NCBI RefSeq assembly: GCF_002386445.1
Contig: NZ_DGIR01000002.1
Location: forward strand, 1 to 64,000
Direction: 5' to 3'
DNA from: Pseudomonas sp. UBA4617
GTDB taxonomy: Bacteria > Pseudomonadota > Gammaproteobacteria > Pseudomonadales > Pseudomonadaceae
DNA: 64,000 bases
Both the position numbers and the translations under genes were made by a program. Within the stretch, counting starts at the first letter, position 1; each line of letters starts with the position of its first letter. The notes beneath the pieces are model-generated. The model saw only the letters and a program-made list of their open reading frames with translations, was not told where the DNA came from and did no database searches. Shown piece after piece: positions 24,639 to 32,963 of the stretch.

Positions 24639-25178
24639 ATGAATTCTCCCCTGTCTGCCATCGTGGTGATGGGCGTGGCCGGTTGCGGCAAGAGCTGCAT
24701 CGGCGCTGCCATCGCCGCCCGAAGCGGTGGCCGCCTGATCGAAGGCGACGCGTTCCACCCTGCCGAAAACATCCGCAAGATGAGCGCTGGCATCCCCTTG
24801 GACGACAGCGACCGTGCCGGCTGGCTGGTGCGCCTCGGCCAGGAACTGCAGGCAACCACCCAGGCCGGGGAGCGCCCGATCCTGACCTGTTCGGCACTCA
24901 AGCGCCGCTACCGCGAAACCCTGCGCGAGGCCATGCCCGGGCTGGTATTCGTGTTCCTCGAACTGTCGCCAGCCGAGGCCGAAAAACGCGTGCTGGCCCG
25001 CCCCGGGCATTTCATGCCGGCAAGCCTCATCGACAGCCAGTTCGCTGCCCTGGAATCGCCTCGTGGCGAACCCCTGACCCTGGCACTGGATGCTACCCAA
25101 CCCGTCGATGTGCTTGCCGAAGCGGTAGACAGCTGGCTAAAGCGCAGCGGTGAACGGAGCCTGGCACAAAGCGCCTGA
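24639..25178 (+). CDS. gntK: Gluconokinase
   Basis: The 179-residue GntK-type kinase has a P-loop VMGVAGCGKSCIG at residues ~10-22, the substrate region EGDAFHPAENIRKMSAGIPL with DSDRAGWL, CSALKRRYRE, and FLELSPAEAEKRVLARPGHF. It converts gluconate to 6-phosphogluconate for the Entner-Doudoroff pathway. Strong SD AGGAGGT precedes ATG 24639. It is followed by gntP in the same orientation after 105 bp that contain another GntR site, so gntP probably has its own promoter. Confidence 0.93.
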   Translation: MNSPLSAIVVMGVAGCGKSCIGAAIAARSGGRLIEGDAFHPAENIRKMSAGIPLDDSDRAGWLVRLGQELQATTQAGERPILTCSALKRRYRETLREAMPGLVFVFLELSPAEAEKRVLARPGHFMPASLIDSQFAALESPRGEPLTLALDATQPVDVLAEAVDSWLKRSGERSLAQSA

Positions 25179-25198
25179 GCGGCTTTACCAACCCGGCA

Positions 25199-25214
25199 AA
25201 GACAGCGCTACCTT
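25199..25214. promoter_or_regulatory. GntR operator 3 (gntP promoter)
   Basis: AAGACAGCGCTACCTT lies 69 bp upstream of the gntP start, between gntK and gntP. Its core AGACAGCGCTACCT is the exact reverse complement of operator 1, arguing for separate repression of gntP. Confidence 0.75.
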
Positions 25215-25283
25215 GCGCTTGGATGCGGGCAACATTGCAAAAAATCTACGCCAAAACAACGATAAGACCGAGGCCTTCAAACC

Positions 25284-26636
25284 ATGTTCGGACTGGCTAA
25301 TGATACCTTCCTGCTGCTCGACGCGCTGGTTACCATCGTCGGGCTGATCCTGCTGATCACCCACTTCAAAGTTCACCCCTTCGTCGCCCTGACCATCGCG
25401 GCCGGCTTCCTTGGCCTGACCTCCGGCATGCCGGTGGCCAAGGTGATGAAATCGTTCCAGGACGGTTTCGGTGGTGTACTGGGCTTCGTCGGCATCGTGC
25501 TCGCCTTGGGCACCATGCTCGGCAAGCTGATGGCCGACTCCGGTGGCGCCGACCAGATCGCACAGACGCTGATTCGCGCCTTCGGCAAGAAAAACGTGCA
25601 CTGGGCGATGATGTTCGCCGCGTTTCTGGTCGGTATCCCGCTGTTCTTCGAGATCGGCTTCGTGCTGCTGATCCCGCTGGTGTTCATCGTTGCCCGGCGC
25701 TCCGGCGTGTCGTTGATCAAGATCGGCATTCCGCTGCTGGCCGGGCTGTCGGTGGTGCACGGCCTGGTCCCGCCACACCCGGGCCCGCTGCTGGCCATCG
25801 GCATCTTCCATGCCGATATCGGCAAGACCATCTTCTATGGCCTGATCGTGGCACTGCCTACCGCCATCATCGCCGGCCCGCTGTTCGGTAATTTCATTTC
25901 CCGCTACATCCCCGGCAGCCCCTCGCAGGAGCTGATGGACCAGATCGCCAAGGAGTCCGACCAGCGCAACCTGCCGAGCTTCACCATCACCCTGGTCACC
26001 GTGCTGCTGCCGGTAGTACTGATGCTGCTGAAGACCTTCGCCGACGTGGTACTGCCCGCCGAGCATATCGTGCGCCAGTGGATGGACCTGGTCGGCCACC
26101 CCATCACCGCGCTGCTCGCGGCTCTGCTGCTGGCTTTCTACACCTTCGGCGCGGCCCGTGGCTTCAACCGCCAGCAGATCATGAAGATGCTGGACCAGAG
26201 CCTGGCACCGACCGCCGCGATCGTGCTGATCGTCGGCGCCGGCGGTGGCTTCAAGCAGATGCTGGTGGACACCGGCGTGGGTAACGTGATCGGGCAGATG
26301 GCGGTGCAGGCCGAAATCTCGCCGATTCTGCTGGCCTGGCTGGTGGCCGCGGTGATCCGCATCGCCACCGGTTCCGCCACGGTAGCCACCATTACCGGCG
26401 CGGGCATCGTCGCGCCGGTGATTGACCTGGTGCCGGGGGTGAACCGTGAGCTGCTGGTACTGGCCACCGGTGCTGGCTCGCTGATCCTGTCGCATGTCAA
26501 CGATGCCGGTTTCTGGCTGGTGAAGCAGTACTTCAACATGACCGTGGCGGAAACCTTCAAGACCTGGAGCATGATGGAAACCATCCTGTCGATTGTCGGC
26601 ATCATCTTCATCCTGTTGCTGTCACTGGTGGTGTGA
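25284..26636 (+). CDS. gntP: Gluconate permease (GntP family)
   Basis: The 450-residue GntP-family gluconate:H+ symporter has about 12-14 helices. Family segments visible: GFGGVLGFVGIVLALGTMLG, VGIPLFFEIGFVLLIPLVF, the conserved LVPPHPGPLLAIGIFHADIG, and AAVIRIATGSATVATITGAG. It imports gluconate produced in the periplasm for GntK. AGG is the only SD-like element before ATG 25284. The upstream GntR operator and the neighbours gntR/gntK confirm the assignment. Confidence 0.95.
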   Translation: MFGLANDTFLLLDALVTIVGLILLITHFKVHPFVALTIAAGFLGLTSGMPVAKVMKSFQDGFGGVLGFVGIVLALGTMLGKLMADSGGADQIAQTLIRAFGKKNVHWAMMFAAFLVGIPLFFEIGFVLLIPLVFIVARRSGVSLIKIGIPLLAGLSVVHGLVPPHPGPLLAIGIFHADIGKTIFYGLIVALPTAIIAGPLFGNFISRYIPGSPSQELMDQIAKESDQRNLPSFTITLVTVLLPVVLMLLKTFADVVLPAEHIVRQWMDLVGHPITALLAALLLAFYTFGAARGFNRQQIMKMLDQSLAPTAAIVLIVGAGGGFKQMLVDTGVGNVIGQMAVQAEISPILLAWLVAAVIRIATGSATVATITGAGIVAPVIDLVPGVNRELLVLATGAGSLILSHVNDAGFWLVKQYFNMTVAETFKTWSMMETILSIVGIIFILLLSLVV

Positions 26637-26720
26637 CCGTTGATCGGGGTGATGGCACCCTGTTGCGCCGGGTAGGGCCGAAAGGAAGTAACAACCCTAC
26701 CCAAAACCAAGGAGCCTGCC

Positions 26721-27014
26721 ATGCCCCGCTCAAGCATCCTGTTGATCGCCCTGTTCGTTGCGCCGCTGGCCCTGGCCGCCGGCACTGGCCCCACCTACCC
26801 GGACGACCCGCACAATCCGGCGCCCAAGCCGGGTGTGGACAGCACCCTCAACCCCATCGAGCAGCCCATGCCACGCGATACCGACCCGCGGATCAAGGGC
26901 AACGACCCCGACAGCCCGCCGACCAAGCAGAATGACAACCGGGACTTGCCGGGCATGGATGGCAGCGGCTCGGAAGGAACCGGGCGGCAGGGTGGCGCCG
27001 ATAGCCAGCGTTGA
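26721..27014 (+). CDS. Small secreted hydrophilic protein
   Basis: The product is a 97-residue protein with a signal peptide (MPRSSILLIALFVAPLALA). The mature part is low-complexity and very rich in Pro, Asp, Asn and Gly (GTGPTYPDDPHNPAPKPGVD, PPTKQNDNRDLPGMDGSGSE), probably intrinsically disordered and periplasmic. SD AAGGAG is 8 bases before ATG. It follows gntP by 84 bp, which include a GGGTAGGG/CCCTACCC stem-loop (26670-26702). Unknown function; similar small proteins occur across Pseudomonas. Confidence 0.65.
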   Translation: MPRSSILLIALFVAPLALAAGTGPTYPDDPHNPAPKPGVDSTLNPIEQPMPRDTDPRIKGNDPDSPPTKQNDNRDLPGMDGSGSEGTGRQGGADSQR

Positions 27015-27053
27015 TCCATAGCCGGTAGCGTTCACCTACCCTGTGGCGGTGAA

Positions 27054-28481
27054 TCACCACTGGCGCTTGTCCGGCCTGATCAGCCCCAGCTTCTCGATGC
27101 GGTAACGCAGCATGTCCCGCGACAGGCCAAGCATGCGCGCGGACTTGGTCACGTTCCAGTCCGTGCGGTCCAGTGTCCTGCACACCAGGTCGCGCTCCAT
27201 GTCCGGGAGGCTGGTCCCTGGCTCGGGCTCATGCCGGGGTATGTCGAACATCGCAGGCGCCGGTTGCTGCACCATTGGCTCGTCAATCAGCGTCAGGCAC
27301 AGGTTCAGCTGGTGCGCCTGCACCACGTCATTCGCAGCCAGCAGCACGGTCTGCTCCAGCATGTTGCGCAGCTCACGCACGTTGCCCGGCCAGCTGTAGC
27401 CGAGCATCAGGTTTTCCGCTTCGGCGGAAAAGCGCAGGTTCGGCTTGCCATAACGCCTGCCGTGATGGGCCAGGAAATGCCTCGCCAGCAGCAGCACATC
27501 CTGGCCACGGGCGTACAGGCGTGGCACTTTCAGGGCTATGATGCGCAGGCGGAAGAACAGGTCGCGGCGGAACTTGCCCTGTTGCACCATCTGCTCGAGG
27601 TTGCAATTGGTGGCGCTGATCACCCGCAGGTCGACCTTGCGCTCCTTCACCGCACCTATGCGGCGGATACTGCGGTCCTCCAGCAATTTGAGCAGCTTGG
27701 CCTGCAATGTCAGGTCCATCTCGCCAATCTCGTCGAGGAACAGGGTGCCGCCATCGGCCGCCTCTACCAGGCCCACCCGGCGCTCCTTGGCATCGGTAAA
27801 GGCGCCCTTCTCGTGCCCGAACAACTCGGCTTCCAGCAGGTTGGCCGGGATCGAGGCGCAGTTGAACTCGATGAACGGCCCTTTGCTGCGTGAACCATCG
27901 AAATGCAGGGCACGCGCCACCAGTTCTTTGCCGGTACCGGTTTCGCCTTCGATCAGTACTGGCGGCAAGTCGATGCTGGTCATGCGCCGCTCGGCATCCA
28001 GCAGCTGGCGCAACGTGTGCTTGAGGGTAAGCATGCTCGGTGATTCGCCGAGCAACGCCTGCAAGCCGGACTTCTGCGCCTCGCGTTCCTGGTAGAACGA
28101 CAACGTGCGCTCCATGCGTTCGGTGGCCAGGGCCTTGTCCAGGGTCAGCTTGAGCTCGGCCAGTACCACCGGCTTGGTCAGGTAATGAAAAGCCCCCTCC
28201 TTCATGGCCTGTACCGCATCTTCGACATTGCCGTAACCGGTCATCATGATCACTTTCAGGTCCGGCACCTGTGCCACCAGGGTGCGCAGCAGGTCGTGCC
28301 CGCTCATGCCCGGCAGCGAGTTGTCGGTCAGCACTGCATCGGGGCGGGCCCGCTTGATGTGCTCCAGCGCCAGTTCCGCGTTGTCGCACACGGCGACCTC
28401 GAAGCCCTTGAGGCTGAGGTAGGTACGGATGTTGTCGGCGAGGACTTCATCATCCTCGACTACCAGGATGCTGTGCTCCAT
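27054..28481 (-). CDS. NtrC-family sigma54-dependent response regulator
   Basis: The 475-residue regulator starts at ATG 28481 (SD GGGAGGGG). The receiver (1-120) has phospho-Asp53 in LTDNSLPGMSG and Lys103. The AAA+ domain (~143-375) has Walker A GETGTGKE (179-186), a GAFTDA loop (226-231) where the family norm is GAFTGA, and Walker B GGTLFLDEIGE. The C-terminal Fis-type HTH is NVTKSARMLGLSRDMLRYRI. Its start overlaps the upstream kinase by 32 bp, so the pair is one operon. It should activate sigma54 promoters; the loop variant leaves some doubt about the strength of sigma54 contact. Confidence 0.9.
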   Translation of the reverse strand: MEHSILVVEDDEVLADNIRTYLSLKGFEVAVCDNAELALEHIKRARPDAVLTDNSLPGMSGHDLLRTLVAQVPDLKVIMMTGYGNVEDAVQAMKEGAFHYLTKPVVLAELKLTLDKALATERMERTLSFYQEREAQKSGLQALLGESPSMLTLKHTLRQLLDAERRMTSIDLPPVLIEGETGTGKELVARALHFDGSRSKGPFIEFNCASIPANLLEAELFGHEKGAFTDAKERRVGLVEAADGGTLFLDEIGEMDLTLQAKLLKLLEDRSIRRIGAVKERKVDLRVISATNCNLEQMVQQGKFRRDLFFRLRIIALKVPRLYARGQDVLLLARHFLAHHGRRYGKPNLRFSAEAENLMLGYSWPGNVRELRNMLEQTVLLAANDVVQAHQLNLCLTLIDEPMVQQPAPAMFDIPRHEPEPGTSLPDMERDLVCRTLDRTDWNVTKSARMLGLSRDMLRYRIEKLGLIRPDKRQW

Positions 28482-29940
28482 GGGCCCCTCCCGCTGCAAT
28501 GTTGAATGTGAGGCTGACGCGGGTTCCTTCCTCTTCGCGGCTGCTCAGGCTGACCGAACCGCCAAAACGCTCCATGATGCGCTTGACCAAGGCCAGGCCT
28601 ACGCCAAGTCCGCCCTGCTTGGTGGTGTAGAACGGTTTGAACACCATGCGCTCCTGCTGCTGACTCATGCCCTTGCCGGTGTCGGCCAGGACGAACTCGG
28701 CACGCTGGCCATCCTTCACACTGACCTGGGCACGCAGCAGGCCGCCGTCAGGCATGGCTTCCAGGGCATTGGAAAACAGGGAGTTGAGAATCTGCGTGAG
28801 CTGCAGCGGCTGGCTGGTCACCCACTGCAAGCCGGGGCCTTCGTAGCGGAAGCGTATGCCGTTGCGTTCGATCTGCTGGGCGAAAGCCAGGCGGGTGTCC
28901 TCGATGGCCGCCACCAGGTCCACGGCTTCGGCCTCGTCGCTGGTCGGGCGCAGCGACACCAGAAAATCGCGGACCCAGCGCGACATGCGGTCGACCTGGC
29001 TGATGATGTCAGCGATATTCTTTTGCGCCGCAGGGGTGGCGATCTCCTGGGCCAGTTCGGCGCTGGAGCGGATGTTCGCCAGCGGGTTGCGCAGGCTATG
29101 CGCCACCGCAGACGACATCTCGCCAAGGGCGACATAGGTTTCATTGGCCACCAGCCGGTCCTGCTGCAGCTGCAGCAGTTGCGCGGCACGCCGCACGATC
29201 CAGTACAGGCCGAAGTAGATCAGCGCCCCGCCCACCAGGGTCGAGGCCCAGATCAACACGTAGCCGCGCTGGATGCGCCGGGCCAGGTCCCGGGGCTCCT
29301 TGTAGATTTCCACCATGGATAGCACCTGTTCGCCTTGGCTGTCGAACAGCGGAATGTAGTTTTCAATGAACAGCGAACGCGGTTCACGCTGGAATTTCTG
29401 CTCTTCGCGGTCATCGTTGGGCTGGTGGTAACTGGCCGAGACGGCCTTGCGCGAGCGGAAAGCGCGGTCGAGGTCGCCATCGGCCTCGATGCGCTGGCCG
29501 ATCAGCGCCGGGTTGGTCGACCAGGTGATGGTGCGATCGCGGGCATAGACGTTGGCCAACAATATATCCGGCAGGTGCGCGACATGGTCGAGGAATTCCG
29601 CCCGGGTCGATTCGGCCAGCGCCGGGGTGAATTGCAAGTGCTGCCGGTCCAGGCGGGGATCGAGCAGCTCGCCCAGGGTGCTGCCCGGGGGTAATTGCGA
29701 ATGGCGCACCTCGGCCTGTGCGATGGCCTGGATGAACTGAGCGGTCAGCATGGCGTCGCGCTCGACACTGTCGCGCACCACGAAACGTGTCGACACATAA
29801 CCCAGCCCGCCCGCCACGGCGGCAATGATCAGCAAACTGATCAGCGAGAACCAACGCTGCAGGTTGAACTCGAGCAATGGCATAGCCAGACCGCGAGCGG
29901 TCCTGGCCTTGCCATGAACGTCGTTCTCCAGCGTTTTCAT
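28450..29940 (-). CDS. Sensor histidine kinase 1, partner of the NtrC-type regulator
   Basis: The 496-residue kinase starts at ATG 29940 (SD GGAAGG). Two membrane helices (~29-50 and ~228-250) bracket a ~175-residue periplasmic sensor domain (VERDAMLTAQFIQAIAQAEV, LANVYARDRTITWSTNP). The core has His281 in VAHSLRNPLANIRSS, N box NALEAMPDGG, and G boxes DTGKGMSQQQ and GGLGVGLALVKRIMERFGG. It is a paralogue of the kinase immediately upstream, with the same architecture throughout. Ligand unknown. A sigma54-like promoter lies at 29998-30013. Confidence 0.92.
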   Translation of the reverse strand: MKTLENDVHGKARTARGLAMPLLEFNLQRWFSLISLLIIAAVAGGLGYVSTRFVVRDSVERDAMLTAQFIQAIAQAEVRHSQLPPGSTLGELLDPRLDRQHLQFTPALAESTRAEFLDHVAHLPDILLANVYARDRTITWSTNPALIGQRIEADGDLDRAFRSRKAVSASYHQPNDDREEQKFQREPRSLFIENYIPLFDSQGEQVLSMVEIYKEPRDLARRIQRGYVLIWASTLVGGALIYFGLYWIVRRAAQLLQLQQDRLVANETYVALGEMSSAVAHSLRNPLANIRSSAELAQEIATPAAQKNIADIISQVDRMSRWVRDFLVSLRPTSDEAEAVDLVAAIEDTRLAFAQQIERNGIRFRYEGPGLQWVTSQPLQLTQILNSLFSNALEAMPDGGLLRAQVSVKDGQRAEFVLADTGKGMSQQQERMVFKPFYTTKQGGLGVGLALVKRIMERFGGSVSLSSREEEGTRVSLTFNIAAGGAHGAQHPGSRG

Positions 29941-29997
29941 GTGCCTTCCACCCCTGCAGCCGCAGCTGCCATGCATTGTCGCGCTCTACCACCGGAC

Positions 29998-30013
29998 AGC
30001 AAAAATCCAGCCA
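29998..30013 (-). promoter_or_regulatory. Putative sigma54 promoter for the kinase 1/regulator operon
   Basis: On the minus strand this reads TGGCTGGATTTTTGCT: TGGC at -24 and TTGCT at -12, with GG and GC 10 bases apart as RpoN requires. Predicted start is about 29987, giving a ~47-nt leader for kinase 1. The operon encodes its own sigma54 activator, so positive autoregulation is plausible. Confidence 0.45.
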
Positions 30014-30083
30014 GCCATGGAAAAACTACTAATAATCTTTTTTGATCAACAAGTTAGCCAAATTTGTTAAGTCCAGATCGAGG

Positions 30084-30104
30084 AAAAAGCCCCACATTTG
30101 GGGC
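30084..30104 (-). terminator. Rho-independent terminator after sensor kinase 2
   Basis: On the minus strand, GCCCCA-AATG-TGGGGC is followed by TTTTT. It lies 53 bp after the stop of kinase 2 and separates it from the kinase 1/regulator operon. The stem also overlaps a second dyad, TTTGGG (30097-30102)/CCCAAA (30111-30116), which could be an activator site. Confidence 0.55.
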
Positions 30105-30156
30105 ATTTCACCCAAAACTAATATTTCTAGCAAAAACAAATTCTTACGAAAGGCTC

Positions 30157-31626
30157 CTAATGTTTTTCAGAAGATTCGAACAGCCGGAAACCTAACGAAA
30201 CCCGGGTGCCACGGCCTTCGCTGCTGCTAAGCCGGATCGTGCCACCGAAGCGTTCCATGATGCGTTTCACCAGCACCAGCCCCACTCCCAGCCCTCCTTG
30301 CTTGGTGGTGAAGAAGGGCCGGAAGGCCATGCGCTGCTGCGCTTCGCTCATGCCCTTGCCATTGTCGCAGAGGCGCAGGGTCAGGCTGCGTCGGTCATGC
30401 CGCACCACCTCGACACGCAGCCGCCCACCCTGCTCCATCGACTCCAGGGCGTTGGCGATCAGGCTGCTGAAAACCTGCCGCAGTAGCGTCGGGTGCCCCA
30501 GTATCTGCACTGCCGGCAATGCCTGCAGGTCCAGGCTCACCCCGCCGCGTGCCAGCGGCACCGCGTAAGCCTGCAGGCTATCCTGCAAGGCCTGCGGCAG
30601 GTCCACCGCCACCGCCTCATCGTCGATCGGGCGCAGCGATTGCAACATCTGCCGGATCCACTGCGACATGCGGTCTACCTGGTTGATGATTTCGTTGACG
30701 TTGCGCTGCGCCGGGCCATCGTCGAAGGCCTGCGCCAGTTCGGCGCTGGAACGGATGTTGGCCAAGGGGTTACGCAGGCTGTGGGCCACCGCCGAAGACA
30801 CCTCCCCCAGCGCCACATAGGTTTCGTTGTTGACCAGGCGCTTCTGCTGCACCGTCAGCAGCCGCGCGGCGCGGTGCATGATGCCGTACAGGCCGAAATA
30901 GACCAGGCCGGCGCCGACGGCGATCGCCAGCCAGATCAGGGTCAGCCCACGCTCGATGCGCCCGATCAGGTCATGGGGTTCCTTGTAGATCTCGACCATT
31001 GCCGTGACCTGCTCACCATCGGCAGTGAACAGCGGAATGTAGTTCTCGATGAACAGCCGCTCGGGCGGGGTGACGAACTTCCGTTCGGCACGGACCTGTT
31101 CGACGTCCTGATAACTGGCCGCAACCCGCATCTTGTACTCGAAGGCCCGATCCAGTTCGGCGTCACCTTCGATCAGCTTGCCGACCAGCGCCGGGTTGGT
31201 GGACCAGATAACCGTTCGGTCCGGCGCGTAGATATTGGCCAACAGCATGTCGGGCAGGTGGGCGATGTGGTCGAGGAATTCGCCACGCGCCCTGCGCCGG
31301 GCGTCCGGGTCGACGCCGATCAGGTTGTTGCGGTCGTTGCGCGGGTCGAGCAGTTCACCCATGGTATGCACATTGGGGAGCGACAGATGGCGCACTTCGG
31401 CGTCGGCGATGGAGGTGATGAACTGCGCGGTGAGCAAGGCATCGCGCTCGACGCTTTCGTCGATGATGAAACGACTGGATATCAGCCCCAGCCCGGCCGC
31501 CACCGAGAGAATGACGGCCAGGCTGACCCAGGCGTACCAGCGCAGCAGGTCGAACGGTCTGCGCGAGGTGGCCAGCTCGCTACTGGCAGGCACTTCATCA
31601 GTGTCGAAACGAGGAAGGACGTCCAT
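30157..31626 (-). CDS. Sensor histidine kinase 2 (paralogue of kinase 1)
   Basis: The 489-residue kinase starts at ATG 31626 (SD GGAG). It has the same plan as kinase 1: helices ~28-50 and ~228-250 around a periplasmic domain (VERDALLTAQFITSIADAEV, LANIYAPDRTVIWSTNPALV), His282 in VAHSLRNPLANIRSS, N box NALESMEQGG, and G boxes DNGKGMSEAQQ and GGLGVGLVLVKRIMERFGG. The near-identical H-box region indicates that both kinases may address the same regulator. No second regulator gene is present. A terminator follows it. Confidence 0.92.
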   Translation of the reverse strand: MDVLPRFDTDEVPASSELATSRRPFDLLRWYAWVSLAVILSVAAGLGLISSRFIIDESVERDALLTAQFITSIADAEVRHLSLPNVHTMGELLDPRNDRNNLIGVDPDARRRARGEFLDHIAHLPDMLLANIYAPDRTVIWSTNPALVGKLIEGDAELDRAFEYKMRVAASYQDVEQVRAERKFVTPPERLFIENYIPLFTADGEQVTAMVEIYKEPHDLIGRIERGLTLIWLAIAVGAGLVYFGLYGIMHRAARLLTVQQKRLVNNETYVALGEVSSAVAHSLRNPLANIRSSAELAQAFDDGPAQRNVNEIINQVDRMSQWIRQMLQSLRPIDDEAVAVDLPQALQDSLQAYAVPLARGGVSLDLQALPAVQILGHPTLLRQVFSSLIANALESMEQGGRLRVEVVRHDRRSLTLRLCDNGKGMSEAQQRMAFRPFFTTKQGGLGVGLVLVKRIMERFGGTIRLSSSEGRGTRVSLGFRLFESSEKH

Positions 31627-31752
31627 GGCGGACTCCACGACTGGGCACCTTAAGAAGGTTAGCCCAGAGTCGGGGAAGGCATCGCTTCGGCCCGATGGCA
31701 GTCGCCGAAGGGTATTGCCTGGTCCCGGCGCGCCTCGGCGCCTGCTGGTGGG

Positions 31753-32343
31753 TCAGGGGCTGCTGTCTGTCAGGCCCTGCAACCTGCGGTATTCCCGCAA
31801 CACATCGGGCACATAGCGCCGGGTCTCGGCGAACGGCGGTACCGCGCCGCGGCGTAGCACCGCCTCGGGGCCGGCGTTGTAGGCGGCTACCGCCAGGGTG
31901 ATGTCGTTGTCGAACAGGTCGAGCATGCGCTTGAGATAGCGCGCCCCGCCCTGCACGTTGTCTTCCGGGTCCAGGCGGTTTTGCACGCCCATCTCACGGG
32001 CGGTATCCGGCATCAGCTGCATCAACCCTACCGCGCCGGCCGGTGACCGCGCCTTGGGGTTGTAACCGGACTCGGCCTTGATCACCGCATGCAGTAGCGC
32101 CGGCGGAACATCGTGGGCGCGCGCCGCAGCGGCAACCACCCTGGCGTAGGGACGGCCGGTGATCATTTGCGCGTTGGCCGTCCCGGCCTGGCCCTGCGGC
32201 TCGCTGATCACAGTCTCGTAAAGGCGCCCGGGTCGATGGACGTTGGTCAGTATATAGCTGCCTTTGGCATCGATGGACACGTACACATCGGCCTGGGCAG
32301 CGCCTGCGGCCAGCCAGACCAAACCGAGAATGAGTCCACGCAT
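31753..32343 (-). CDS. Lytic transglycosylase (SLT domain)
   Basis: The 196-residue protein starts at ATG 32343 (SD GAGGCGA), with a signal peptide MRGLILGLVWLAAGAAQA. After a short DUF4124-like N-terminal piece (VYVSIDAKGSYILTN), the SLT domain has the catalytic Glu in ALLHAVIKAESGYNPKARS, then GAVGLMQLMPDTA, DPEDNVQGGARYL and AVAAYNAGPEAV. It cleaves peptidoglycan in the periplasm. It is divergent from gspG/gspF, and a role in opening the wall for that apparatus is plausible but not shown. Confidence 0.9.
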   Translation of the reverse strand: MRGLILGLVWLAAGAAQADVYVSIDAKGSYILTNVHRPGRLYETVISEPQGQAGTANAQMITGRPYARVVAAAARAHDVPPALLHAVIKAESGYNPKARSPAGAVGLMQLMPDTAREMGVQNRLDPEDNVQGGARYLKRMLDLFDNDITLAVAAYNAGPEAVLRRGAVPPFAETRRYVPDVLREYRRLQGLTDSSP

Positions 32344-32424
32344 GTCGGTCGCCTCTTCGTCGTGCCCCCAAACTGGGGGAAATGCCCCGGAAAACCCGAG
32401 GTCGATAGCACGACGCAAGCACTG

Positions 32425-32443
32425 TGCCGCATCCGTTGCGGCA
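32425..32443. promoter_or_regulatory. TGCCGCA-N5-TGCGGCA dyad between lytic transglycosylase and gspG
   Basis: A perfect 7-bp-arm dyad with a 5-nt centre in the 183-bp divergent gap, about 85 bp from either start: a good candidate operator. A poor sigma54-like match (GTGCACGGCTGTTGCA, first G of the invariant GG missing) lies downstream of it towards gspG. Confidence 0.4.
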
Positions 32444-32526
32444 TGGCGCAAGGCCCCAACGCAGACGTGCACGGCTGTTGCATGGTGCTTGCACACGCGA
32501 GTCCCGATGCAGCGGAGGGCTTCACC

Positions 32527-32952
32527 ATGCAACGCAGAACCACCCCCCAACGTGGCTTCACCCTGCTCGAACTGTTGGTCGTGCTGGTGGTGCTCGGCCT
32601 TTTGGCTGGCATCGTTGCGCCCAAGTACTTCAGCCAGCTTGGCCGCTCCGAAGCCAAGGTCGCGCGGGCGCAGATAGAGGGGCTGAGCAAGGCTCTGGAC
32701 CTGTACCGGCTCGAAGTCGGCCACTACCCCAACAGCGAGCAGGGCCTGCAGGCACTGGTGGTCGCGCCCAGTGGCGAAACGCGCTGGACCGGCCCGTACC
32801 TGCAGAAGGCCGTGCCGCAAGACCCATGGGGACGGCCATATATCTACCGGCAGCCCGGCGAGAATGGCGGTGAATACGACCTGCTGTCGATGGGCAGGGA
32901 CGGCCAGCCGGGTGGCGACGGCGAAAACGCCGAAATCACCAGCTGGCAGTAG
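32527..32952 (+). CDS. gspG: Type II secretion major pseudopilin GspG
   Basis: The 141-residue pseudopilin has the prepilin peptidase site RG^FTLLELLVVLVVLGLLAG with Glu5 of the mature protein. It keeps the GspG signature in the C-terminal part: LYRLEVGHYPNSEQGLQALV, QDPWGRPYIYR and the calcium-loop-like YDLLSMGRDGQPGGDGENAE. ATG 32527 has GGAGG 8 bases upstream. It forms the periplasmic pseudopilus of a type II secretion system. Only gspF follows; the other gsp genes are not here. Confidence 0.92.
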   Translation: MQRRTTPQRGFTLLELLVVLVVLGLLAGIVAPKYFSQLGRSEAKVARAQIEGLSKALDLYRLEVGHYPNSEQGLQALVVAPSGETRWTGPYLQKAVPQDPWGRPYIYRQPGENGGEYDLLSMGRDGQPGGDGENAEITSWQ

Positions 32953-32963
32953 GCGGCGCGGCC

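Noticed and set aside
26670..26702. GGGTAGGG/CCCTACCC stem-loop after gntP as a terminator
   Set aside because: The loop is 17 nt and is followed by AAAACC, not a T-tract, so it is not a convincing Rho-independent terminator.
32462..32477. Sigma54-like GTGCACGGCTGTTGCA before gspG
   Set aside because: The first G of the invariant GG at -24 is replaced by T, so it does not meet the minimal consensus.
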